5,178 nucleotides of DNA from Leptolyngbyaceae cyanobacterium M65_K2018_010 (GTDB lineage Bacteria; Cyanobacteriota; Cyanobacteriia; Phormidesmidales; Phormidesmidaceae). The stretch's first letter is position 1, and each line of letters opens with the position of its first letter. Of this stretch, positions 1-5,144 are shown one piece after another. Position numbers and translations under genes: made by a program. The DNA lies in the NCBI GenBank assembly GCA_015295885.1, contig DVEE01000534.1:1-5178 (forward strand). The letters run 5' to 3'. The notes under the pieces were generated by a model. That model did not search any database. It saw only the letters and a program-made list of their open reading frames with translations, and was not told the origin of the DNA.

Positions 1-270
1 CTCTATAGCCTCTGGCAAAAACAGGGCAGTCGTCAGGAACAGTCCGTCAGCCGGTTAGTGGTCACCCTGGCCCTCAGTTGGGTGGTGGTCTATACCTTAC
101 TCAATACGGGTAGTCACCTATCGCCGAGCTTGTCCTTGCGGCTGCTGGTTACGAATATGTTGGTCACCACGGGCTATACCCTGACCAACCTGGGATTGAT
201 GGTGCGCTTGTTGCAGGGTAAGTCGGTCAAACTGCCTGGGTTTAGTCAACTCAGCGATCGCCTACCCTAG
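1..270 (+). CDS. C-terminal part of an unrecognised integral membrane protein (5' end outside window)
   Basis: The frame is open from base 1 and ends at TAG 268-270, giving 89 visible residues. The first in-frame GTG is at codon 20 (base 58), inside what looks like a membrane helix, so the real start is probably to the left of the window. Two hydrophobic stretches are visible, roughly residues 19-37 (VVTLALSWVVVYTLL) and 47-70 (LRLLVTNMLVTTGYTLTNLG...), separated by a short polar turn. The tail is basic and polar (QGKSVKLPGFSQLSDRLP), which suggests a cytoplasmic C-terminus by the positive-inside rule. A HIP1 site GCGATCGC lies within the last codons. I do not recognise the family and see no catalytic motif. 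The 150-bp gap with its own promoter-like box suggests it is not cotranscribed with the next gene. That it is coding is fairly sure; its function is unknown. Confidence 0.7.
   Translation, partial: LYSLWQKQGSRQEQSVSRLVVTLALSWVVVYTLLNTGSHLSPSLSLRLLVTNMLVTTGYTLTNLGLMVRLLQGKSVKLPGFSQLSDRLP
254..261. repeat. HIP1 palindrome GCGATCGC
   Basis: Exact GCGATCGC within the last codons of the left-edge membrane protein. HIP1 is over-represented in many cyanobacterial genomes and supports the taxonomic call. Confidence 0.85.
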
Positions 271-376
271 AACTGCCGAAGGTCCGTTTAGCCCAGACTG
301 CCCCTGCCCCCCAGCACCCCGGTTTGAAGCAAATGTTTCAGTAGCCATTAGAATGAGCCAGGATTCAAATTTGGCC

Positions 377-382
377 TATAAT
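377..382 (+). promoter_or_regulatory. Candidate -10 box (TATAAT) for the LCP gene
   Basis: A perfect TATAAT lies 38 bases upstream of the GTG start. No good -35 hexamer is found at 16-18 bp spacing; the best-placed sequence, TGAGCC at 354-359, matches poorly. Many cyanobacterial promoters depend mainly on the -10 element, so this remains plausible. A transcript starting near 389 would have a leader of about 32 nt. A second, weaker -10-like TAGAAT is at 349-354. The assignment is inference from sequence only. Confidence 0.4.
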
Positions 383-402
383 TCGCTGAATTCTACTGCT
401 AT

Positions 403-415
403 CTGAGGCTGAGGT
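403..415 (+). promoter_or_regulatory. Duplicated Shine-Dalgarno region of the LCP gene
   Basis: The hexamer CTGAGG occurs twice in tandem (403-408 and 409-414). The second copy with its following T gives GAGGT at 411-415, five bases before GTG 421, a good Shine-Dalgarno distance. It supports the GTG start. The upstream copy is 12 bases away, too far to be the better site. No other ATG, GTG or TTG is available in frame after the TAA at 379-381. Confidence 0.55.
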
Positions 416-420
416 CCCTA

Positions 421-1851
421 GTGTCTCCCCGCAAACCCAACAATCCCAACGTCTATCGAGTACCAGTGCATCCTCAGGTACCGCAGACCTGGTCCAAGCC
501 ACCTAGGGCCCGCAAAGCCTCCCCCTGGCGGCTACCTCGCCTATTGGGGTTGGGCATCGTCTTGGCAGGGGTTGCCAGCGTATCGGCTACCGCCGGTGCC
601 CTGTTGGCCTTTTCCCTCTCTGCCACACCGTTACAGCAGCAACAGCTCAGTGCCAACGATGCCAATGTTTTTCGCCAGGATGATCCGATTTTGGCCGGGG
701 GCAATCTGCGCCTGCCTCGGCTAACCCGCCCGGTCAACATCTTGGTGATGGGCGTTAAAGTCCTCACCTCCGATGTCGATGAGGTGCCGCCCGAACTGCA
801 AAACCTCGGCTATCACGCTTTGGTGAATTCCTTTGACGGCTTATCAGATTCCATGCTGTTGCTGCGGTTCAATCCTCAAACCGAGCAGTTGGTCGTTCTC
901 TCGCTGCCGCGAGATACCCGTACCTATGTGCGGGGTCGGCTGACCAAGCTCAACGAGGCCAATCGAGATGGTGGTCCAGCTCTCTCCGCAGAATCCATCA
1001 GCGATTTACTGGGGGGAGTAGCCATCGATCGCTATGTGCGCATCAATGTCCAGGGGGTAGAAAAGCTGATTGATGCCCTGGGCGGCGTTACGGTGTATGT
1101 GCCGAAGGATATGAAATATCAGGATGATAGCCAACACCTGTACATCAACCTCAAGGCCGGGGAGCAAAAGCTCAACGGCAACCAGGCACTTCAGTTTCTC
1201 CGCTTTCGCTACGATGCTAAGGGCGACATTGGGCGCATTCAGCGACAGCAGATGTTCATGCGCGCCGTGGTCGAACAGACCCTGAATCCGGCCACCATCG
1301 CCCGTTTGCCCAAAATCCTGTCGGTGATTCAGTCCAATGTGGATACGAATCTCTCCATTGAAGAGCTGCTCGCCCTGGTCGGCTATGCCACCCAAGTGAA
1401 TCGTTCCAACGTTCAAATGCTGCTGTTACCGGGAACCTTTAGCAACCCCCGCGACTATCACCTCAGCTACTGGCTGCCCAACTACGGTGAAATCGACACC
1501 CTAGTCAACCAGTACTTTGGTTCAGGTGCCCAACGGGTGAGTGCCAATACGAATCCCAGCCGGGTACGGGTTGCCATTCAAGACAGCACCGATAACCCCG
1601 TAGCGGTTAAGGCCCTGATGAAAAGTCTGCGGGAGAGCGGGTACACCAACCTTTACGTAGATAAGCCCCTGACTGAACCCATGGCCATTAGCCGCATTGT
1701 CGCCCAACGGGGCGATATGGAGACAGCAGAAATTGTGCAGCGCTTCCTAGGCATCGGCGAAGCCCGGGTAGAAAGTACCGGGGCCTTAAACTCCGACATC
1801 ACCATTCAGCTGGGCCAAGATTGGGTCCAGGGCTTGGGAGAATCCCTTTGA
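421..1851 (+). CDS. LytR-CpsA-Psr (LCP) family protein with C-terminal LytR_C domain
   Basis: LCP enzymes transfer glycopolymers from undecaprenyl-phosphate lipid carriers to peptidoglycan or other cell-wall acceptors on the outer face of the plasma membrane. The 476-residue protein has a Pro- and Arg/Lys-rich cytoplasmic N-terminus (1-39), one membrane anchor at about 40-68, and the LCP domain at about 104-287. Family signatures seen are NILVMGV (106-112), SDSM (142-145), SLPRDT (161-166), KLN (176-178) and the block GDIGRIQRQQMF (268-279); the Arg and Asp residues in these (D143, R164, D165, D269, R272, R275) match positions that bind the polyprenyl pyrophosphate group and Mg in characterised LCPs. 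A LytR_C-like domain covers about 380-468 (VRVAIQDSTDNPVAVKALM). Length and architecture are normal, with no sign of truncation. The GTG start is the only one in frame and has a GAGGT site five bases upstream. The polymer substrate in cyanobacteria cannot be read from sequence. An LCP protein (ConR) is needed for normal heterocyst septa in Anabaena, but orthology to it is not claimed. Confidence 0.93.
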   Translation: MSPRKPNNPNVYRVPVHPQVPQTWSKPPRARKASPWRLPRLLGLGIVLAGVASVSATAGALLAFSLSATPLQQQQLSANDANVFRQDDPILAGGNLRLPRLTRPVNILVMGVKVLTSDVDEVPPELQNLGYHALVNSFDGLSDSMLLLRFNPQTEQLVVLSLPRDTRTYVRGRLTKLNEANRDGGPALSAESISDLLGGVAIDRYVRINVQGVEKLIDALGGVTVYVPKDMKYQDDSQHLYINLKAGEQKLNGNQALQFLRFRYDAKGDIGRIQRQQMFMRAVVEQTLNPATIARLPKILSVIQSNVDTNLSIEELLALVGYATQVNRSNVQMLLLPGTFSNPRDYHLSYWLPNYGEIDTLVNQYFGSGAQRVSANTNPSRVRVAIQDSTDNPVAVKALMKSLRESGYTNLYVDKPLTEPMAISRIVAQRGDMETAEIVQRFLGIGEARVESTGALNSDITIQLGQDWVQGLGESL

Positions 1852-1876
1852 GAACTAGGCATCGCATCGCACACAT

Positions 1877-1892
1877 CCCCGGCCATGAGGGG
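1877..1892 (+). terminator. Weak hairpin after the LCP gene, possible terminator
   Basis: CCCC (1877-1880) and GGGG (1889-1892) can form a four-pair stem with an eight-base loop, 25 bases after the LCP stop. There is no T-tract. It is the only GC stem close to the gene end, but it is short enough to be chance. Confidence 0.15.
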
Positions 1893-1974
1893 TTACTCTC
1901 CCTTTCGTTAAGGAATCGGCAGAAACATGAATAATCCCTGCCTACGGCTGTACATCCCCAGGAGGGTGCCCTAG

Positions 1975-1980
1975 TATAAA
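1975..1980 (+). promoter_or_regulatory. Candidate -10 box (TATAAA) for the 69-residue gene
   Basis: TATAAA lies 25 bases before ATG 2006, at the left edge of an AT-rich patch (1975-1998) in otherwise GC-rich sequence. No -35 hexamer with more than two or three matches lies at the right spacing. If used, transcription would start near 1987 and leave a leader of about 19 nt with little room for a Shine-Dalgarno site, and indeed only a weak TTAAG (1994-1998) is present. Confidence 0.3.
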
Positions 1981-2005
1981 TCTAAAGAAATTCTTAAGCA
2001 CTGCC

Positions 2006-2215
2006 ATGAACCCTCAGCTTCTCCGCCACCTGTGGACTTTGGTAGATCGATCTCAAAGCAGTCAAGTGCTGGCTTTAGACGACAACGGCCTAGTCCACTG
2101 GTTGCTGGAACAATTTATGGTGCAGCGACCGATTAATCAGACCGAAACCGATCAACTTAGTCAGTACATTCGCACCAAACTGCCCCTCATCCGTGACCTG
2201 GTGCAGGGCCCCTAG
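2006..2215 (+). CDS. Small (69 residue) soluble helical protein, probably a conserved cyanobacterial hypothetical
   Basis: I cannot assign a function. The protein is acidic-to-neutral, has no signal peptide or membrane segment and no cysteine. Its pattern suggests three amphipathic helices: about 2-16 (NPQLLRHLWTLVDRS), 27-40 (NGLVHWLLEQFMVQ) and 46-65 (TETDQLSQYIRTKLPLIRDL), joined by an LDDNG turn and an RPINQ linker. This regular pattern, the ATG start with no earlier start after TGA 1928-1930, and a promoter-like AT-rich leader argue for a real gene rather than chance. The overall pattern resembles short cyanobacterial hypothetical proteins ending in a 'KLPLIRD' helix; that is memory-based, not checked. 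It sits 154 bp after the LCP gene and 255 bp before the peptidase pair, so it is probably a separate transcription unit. The Shine-Dalgarno site is weak. A helical adaptor or regulatory peptide is possible but unproven. Confidence 0.72.
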   Translation: MNPQLLRHLWTLVDRSQSSQVLALDDNGLVHWLLEQFMVQRPINQTETDQLSQYIRTKLPLIRDLVQGP

Positions 2216-2330
2216 GGAAGTAGCCCCCCAACCAAGCCCCAACTCGCCCCTGGGTGCCTAGCTCTCCCCGGCTGCGGCTCTAGACGCTAAAATTAAAGAG
2301 CAACAAATTTTCGTTTCATAGAGTCTGCCT
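2216..2330 (+). promoter_or_regulatory. Upstream region of the peptidase pair with an AT-rich promoter-like patch
   Basis: After a C-rich stretch (2223-2280) the sequence turns AT-rich at 2286-2320. This patch contains a -10-like TAAAAT at 2288-2293 and a six-base dyad, AAAATT (2289-2294) and AATTTT (2306-2311), separated by 11 bases. No convincing -35 element precedes it. The contrast in composition and its position make it the most likely promoter/operator region for the peptidase operon, and the dyad could be a protein-binding site. Both readings are inference. No RNA gene is seen here. Confidence 0.3.
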
Positions 2331-2474
2331 TTGCTTACGTTTTCGCCACGGGGTCAAAGCCCTGCGCCACAATCAGGGGATTGGGTACCTGGCCAGGGAA
2401 AGTTGAAGTCAGGGCCTTTCGATAAACGACAGAGTCCGTCCATCTTTGAGCATTACGAGGGATTAGCCGGTTGA
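2331..2474 (+). CDS. Candidate 47-codon small reading frame overlapping the peptidase start (TTGA)
   Basis: A frame from TTG 2331 runs to TGA 2472-2474. It would encode a basic, Ser/Pro/Gly-rich peptide (begins MLTFSPRGQSPAPQ, ends FEHYEGLAG) with no hydrophobic segment. Its stop overlaps the TTG start of the M16 gene in the arrangement TTGA, a layout typical of translationally coupled genes. A weak AGAG (2320-2323) lies seven bases upstream. Against it: TTG start, poor ribosome site, no recognisable family, low-complexity composition, and TTGA overlaps arise easily by chance. It could be a leader peptide, a noncoding leader, or the remains of an upstream extension in another frame. Confidence 0.2.
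   Translation: MLTFSPRGQSPAPQSGDWVPGQGKLKSGPFDKRQSPSIFEHYEGLAG
2457..2461 (+). promoter_or_regulatory. Shine-Dalgarno site supporting the TTG start of the first M16 gene
   Basis: GAGGG ends nine bases before TTG 2471. In this frame a TGA lies at 2447-2449, so the start must fall after it; TTG 2471 is the first standard candidate. The next, GTG 2501, would remove the FPASV stretch that in related cyanobacterial proteins seems to precede the first beta strand, and it lacks a clear ribosome site of its own. Confidence 0.5.
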
Positions 2475-3724
2475 GTGGGGTCGATTTTCCAGCCAGTGTA
2501 GTGACGTTGGAGAACGGGTTAACCCTCATCCACCAGGAAATTGCCGCTACCCCGGTGGTGGTTGCGGATGTTTGGGTGCGGGCTGGGGCTCTGGCAGAAC
2601 CTGCCGAATGGGCTGGCATGGCCCACTTTTTAGAACACATGATTTTCAAAGGCACCGATCAACTGCCACCGGGCGTCTTTGACTATGCCATTGAGACCCA
2701 GGGGGGCATGACCAATGCGGCCACCAGCCATGACTATGCCCATTTTTTTATCACTATCGCCGCCGATATGTTGCCCTCTACCCTCCCTTACCTAGGGGAT
2801 TTGTTGCTCCATGCGGCGATTCCCGCCGATGAGTTTGTGCGAGAGCGGCAGGTGGTGTTGGAAGAAATCCGGCAAGCCCAGGATGATCCCGACTGGGTCG
2901 GATTTCAGGCCATGGCCGAGCAGGTGTACCAAAATCACCCCTACGGACGACCGGTTTTAGGCACTGAGGCTATTTTGCAGCAGCGATCGCCGGAGGAAAT
3001 GCGCTGTTTCCACCAGGCCCACTACCAACCGGAAAATATGACCGTGGTCATTACCGGGGGCATCCCCCTAGAGCCCACCGTTGAAATGGTGCGCCATGCC
3101 TTTCGAGCCTTTCCACCCCGCCCCGCCTGCCCTACCGCCGCCGTGGCCAAACCGCCTCACACCCAGGGCGTACATCGACAAATTTTGAGCTTGCCCCGCC
3201 TCGAGCAGGCTCGCCTCTCCATGGCCTGGCTCGGCCCAGGCGTGGAAGACCTGACTACCGCCTACGGGTTAGACCTACTGTCTGCCCTCCTCGCCCAGGG
3301 GCGCAGTTCGCGGCTGGTGAGGGAACTGCGGGAAGAGCGCCAACTGGTTCAGGACATTGTGGCGAGTTTTTCCCTGCAACAGGACTGTAGTCTGTTTACC
3401 ATTCAGGCCTGGTTAGACAGCCAGCACATCGACCGGGTGGAAGCGATTATCTGCGATCGCCTCAGCCAACTAGCCACCACTCCCATCCCCACCGCCGAAC
3501 TAGAGCGGGCTAAGCGCTTACTCTGTAACGACTACGCCTTTTCCACTGAAGCCCCTGGGCAGATCGCGGGTCTGTACGGTTACTATGGCACTCTGACCAC
3601 CCCCGATCGCTGCTTCACCTACATTCCCACCCTGCAAAATTTCCAGGAACAGGAACTACGCCAGTTAGTGCGTCAATACCTGACTCCCTTGCACTACGTC
3701 TCCACCATCCTGCGCCCAGCTTAA
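2471..3724 (+). CDS. M16B family zinc metallopeptidase, catalytic (HxxEH) subunit
   Basis: This 417-residue protein is an M16 (pitrilysin/mitochondrial processing peptidase-like) endopeptidase of the short two-domain B subfamily. The N-terminal peptidase domain spans about 12-165 and carries the inverted zinc motif in AHFLEHMIFKGT (H52, E55, H56); E55 is the expected general base. The third zinc ligand is E132 (neighbour E131) in VVLEEIR, about 75 residues on, as in the family. The C-terminal M16_C domain spans about 175-350. At the place of the family's R/Y substrate-binding pair the sequence is ELREERQLVQ: the arginine is present but tyrosine is replaced by Q294. No signal peptide or membrane segment is seen, so it is probably cytoplasmic. 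It is followed after 65 bp by a zinc-less paralogue, with which it likely forms a heterodimer. Substrate unknown; processing of peptides or precursor proteins is typical. The TTG start is inferred from GAGGG at 2457-2461 and the upstream TGA. Confidence 0.93.
   Translation: MSGVDFPASVVTLENGLTLIHQEIAATPVVVADVWVRAGALAEPAEWAGMAHFLEHMIFKGTDQLPPGVFDYAIETQGGMTNAATSHDYAHFFITIAADMLPSTLPYLGDLLLHAAIPADEFVRERQVVLEEIRQAQDDPDWVGFQAMAEQVYQNHPYGRPVLGTEAILQQRSPEEMRCFHQAHYQPENMTVVITGGIPLEPTVEMVRHAFRAFPPRPACPTAAVAKPPHTQGVHRQILSLPRLEQARLSMAWLGPGVEDLTTAYGLDLLSALLAQGRSSRLVRELREERQLVQDIVASFSLQQDCSLFTIQAWLDSQHIDRVEAIICDRLSQLATTPIPTAELERAKRLLCNDYAFSTEAPGQIAGLYGYYGTLTTPDRCFTYIPTLQNFQEQELRQLVRQYLTPLHYVSTILRPA
2983..2990. 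repeat. HIP1 palindrome GCGATCGC
   Basis: Exact copy inside the first M16 gene, in the QQRSPEE codons of the linker after the peptidase domain. Confidence 0.85.
3453..3460. repeat. HIP1 palindrome GCGATCGC
   Basis: Exact copy inside the first M16 gene, encoding part of ICDRLS in the C-terminal domain. Confidence 0.85.
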
Positions 3725-3789
3725 GCGGGTTTTAACCGCGCCGACGATCGTTACCTTGACTCCTCCTGTTCTAGATTTACGGACTGCCT
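3725..3789 (+). other. Spacer between the M16 genes: small hairpin and anti-Shine-Dalgarno-like CTCCTCCT
   Basis: GCGG (3725-3728) and CCGC (3736-3739) can pair directly after the first peptidase stop, with a seven-base loop that may close further through T/A pairs. No T-tract follows, so a full terminator is unlikely, but an RNA-processing or stabilising stem is possible. CTCCTCCT at 3760-3767 resembles the 16S rRNA 3' end and could pair with Shine-Dalgarno-like sequence. TTGACT at 3756-3761 looks like a -35 box, but no -10 lies at the right distance, so I see no internal promoter. Confidence 0.3.
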
Positions 3790-5088
3790 GTGACTGCTTT
3801 TCTCCTCCATGCCCCGCGTCTTCATCGCACCGTTCTGGCCAATGGCATCACTGTTTTGGTGCTAGAAAACCCCGTAGCAGATATCATCTCAGCCCGTCTC
3901 TTCATCCGCACGGGCAGTGCCTTTGAAACCCCACAAAACGCCGGGCTAGTCAGCTTTTTAATGGGCCTGCTGACCAAGGGCACAACCACCCTGTCTTCCC
4001 TGGAAATTGCCGAAAGGGTGGAATCGGTGGGGGCCAGCCTTAGCACCGATGCCGCCCCCGACTACAGCGTGGTCAGCCTCAAAACCGTCTCCGCCGACTT
4101 TGAGGCGATTTTTAGTCTGGCGGTTTCCCTGCTGCGTGATCCCAGTTTTCCGGCTGCCGAGATTGACCTGGAGCAACGGCTGACCCTACAACAAATTCGT
4201 TCCATGCAGGAACAGCCCTTCACCGTTGCCTTCAACCAACTGCGCCAGGATATGTACGGCCCCCACCCCTACGCTCTACCGGCTATCGGCACCGAAGCCA
4301 GCCTGGCCAACCTGGATCAGGCGCAACTATTCGCCTTTCACCAGCGGCATTTTCGCCCCGATAACCTGGTGGTGTCTATCGTTGGGCGCATCAGTGTAGA
4401 GGCGGCCGTAGAGCAGGTGCAGCGCCGCCTGGGAGATTGGGGCAGGCCTGAGTCGGCCCGGCCCGAGGTCACCTTCCCCGTGGTGAATCCTGCCCATACC
4501 TGTGCCCTGGCCGCCCAGGAGACCAATCAGGCGATTGTCATGGTGGGCTACCCAGCGGCTCCGGTCAAACACCCCGCCTACGCCGCCCTCAAGGTGGTCA
4601 ACACCTACCTGGGTAACGGTTTGTCTAGCCGCCTCTTCGTAGAACTGCGGGAGAAACGCGGCTTGGCCTACGATGTATCGGCCTTTTATCCTACCCGTCT
4701 GGGGCTGTCCCAGTTTGTCGCCTACATGGGCACAGCCCCAGACAATGCCGCCGTAGCCCTGGCCGGTCTGCGCCACGAGGTTGAACGGCTGAAGGACACC
4801 CTGCTCACCGAGGATGAACTGCAGGCGGCTAAAAATAAGCTCTTGGGCCAGTACGCCCTGGGTAAACAAACCAATGCTCAGCTCGCTCAACTGCTGGGCT
4901 GGTACGAAATTTTAGGTCTGGGGGTGGAATTCGATCAGGAATTCCCAGATATGGTGGCGGGAGTCACCGTTCTAGATGCGGAAGCCGTTGCCCAGGAGTT
5001 CTTCCATCAACCCTGTATTTCCCTCCTGGGCCCCGAGGCTGCCGTGGCTCCTCTGGCGGCGGCCCAGCCCAGCCCCACTGCCGGCTAG
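3790..5088 (+). CDS. M16B family peptidase-like protein lacking zinc ligands, R/Y-pair partner subunit
   Basis: This 432-residue protein has the same two-domain M16 fold signature as its upstream neighbour (peptidase domain about 14-168, M16_C about 173-350), but the zinc site is gone. Aligned without gaps, HFLEH of the neighbour becomes SFLMG here (S55, M58, G59 in place of H, E, H), and the distal EE becomes Q134-Q135. It keeps ELREKRGLAYDVSAFY (285-300), with R287 and Y294 as the likely R/Y pair that binds substrate backbone in this family. Non-catalytic M16B subunits of this kind pair with an HxxEH subunit, as in MPP alpha/beta and the Sphingomonas M16 heterodimer. The tail from about 411 is Ala/Pro-rich and probably disordered. 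No signal peptide is seen. GTG 3790 is the only start after the in-frame TAG 3772-3774; its ribosome site is weak (ACGGA 3779-3783). The 65-bp spacing suggests one operon with the first subunit. Confidence 0.92.
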   Translation: MTAFLLHAPRLHRTVLANGITVLVLENPVADIISARLFIRTGSAFETPQNAGLVSFLMGLLTKGTTTLSSLEIAERVESVGASLSTDAAPDYSVVSLKTVSADFEAIFSLAVSLLRDPSFPAAEIDLEQRLTLQQIRSMQEQPFTVAFNQLRQDMYGPHPYALPAIGTEASLANLDQAQLFAFHQRHFRPDNLVVSIVGRISVEAAVEQVQRRLGDWGRPESARPEVTFPVVNPAHTCALAAQETNQAIVMVGYPAAPVKHPAYAALKVVNTYLGNGLSSRLFVELREKRGLAYDVSAFYPTRLGLSQFVAYMGTAPDNAAVALAGLRHEVERLKDTLLTEDELQAAKNKLLGQYALGKQTNAQLAQLLGWYEILGLGVEFDQEFPDMVAGVTVLDAEAVAQEFFHQPCISLLGPEAAVAPLAAAQPSPTAG

Positions 5089-5101
5089 GGAAGCTGGGCT
5101 G
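5065..5101 (+). terminator. Nine-pair inverted repeat spanning the stop codon of the second M16 gene
   Basis: CAGCCCAGC (5065-5073) and GCTGGGCTG (5093-5101) are perfectly complementary. The 19-base loop holds the TAG stop (5086-5088) and could close further with CCC 5074-5076 against GGG 5088-5090. A stem of this strength at the gene end suits transcript termination or 3'-end protection. No T-run follows, which is common among cyanobacterial gene ends. The left arm lies in the Ala/Pro codons of the protein tail. Confidence 0.4.
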
Positions 5102-5119
5102 CCTCGGCGCCCCTGCAGC

Positions 5120-5144
5120 GACCGGCGGCGGGAAATCGCCGGTC
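5120..5144 (+). terminator. Eight-pair GC-rich hairpin downstream of the M16 operon
   Basis: GACCGGCG (5120-5127) and CGCCGGTC (5137-5144) pair perfectly around the nine-base loop GCGGGAAAT, 31 bases after the stop codon. The sequence after it (TGAACTGG) is not T-rich, so it is an atypical intrinsic terminator, or a stabilising stem. It is the second strong stem in 80 bases, which raises the chance that the peptidase transcript ends here. Nothing else recognisable lies between it and the right edge. Confidence 0.45.

Noticed and set aside
357..375. tRNA T-arm-like sequence with TTCAAAT in the gap before the LCP gene.
   Set aside because: The flanking bases give only a stem with two G-T wobbles, and no acceptor, D or anticodon arm can be formed around it.
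1006..1416. Minus-strand open frame (136 codons) inside the LCP gene.
   Set aside because: Antisense to the conserved LCP catalytic domain, with no ribosome site or recognisable motif.
1927..1974. Fifteen-codon ATG frame between the LCP and 69-residue genes.
   Set aside because: Very short, no Shine-Dalgarno site, and no feature that separates it from chance.
2335..2655. Minus-strand open frame (106 codons) covering the leader and 5' part of the first M16 gene.
   Set aside because: Half of it is antisense to the zinc-binding domain; the translation is low in hydrophobic pattern and unrecognised, so it is most likely a shadow.
3756..3761. TTGACT, a near-perfect -35 box between the M16 genes.
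   Set aside because: No -10-like hexamer lies 16-18 bases downstream (ACGGAC at the 17-bp position), so an internal promoter is not supported.
4327..4890. Long open frame on the minus strand (187 codons) across the second M16 gene.
   Set aside because: It lies fully inside a well-supported + strand gene with clear family motifs; its Gly/Gln-rich translation is the mirror of the coding strand's codon bias and shows no domain.
4926..4945. Repeated GGAATTC with partial palindromy late in the second M16 gene.
   Set aside because: It is explained by the codons for EFDQEF and has no repeat beyond these two copies.
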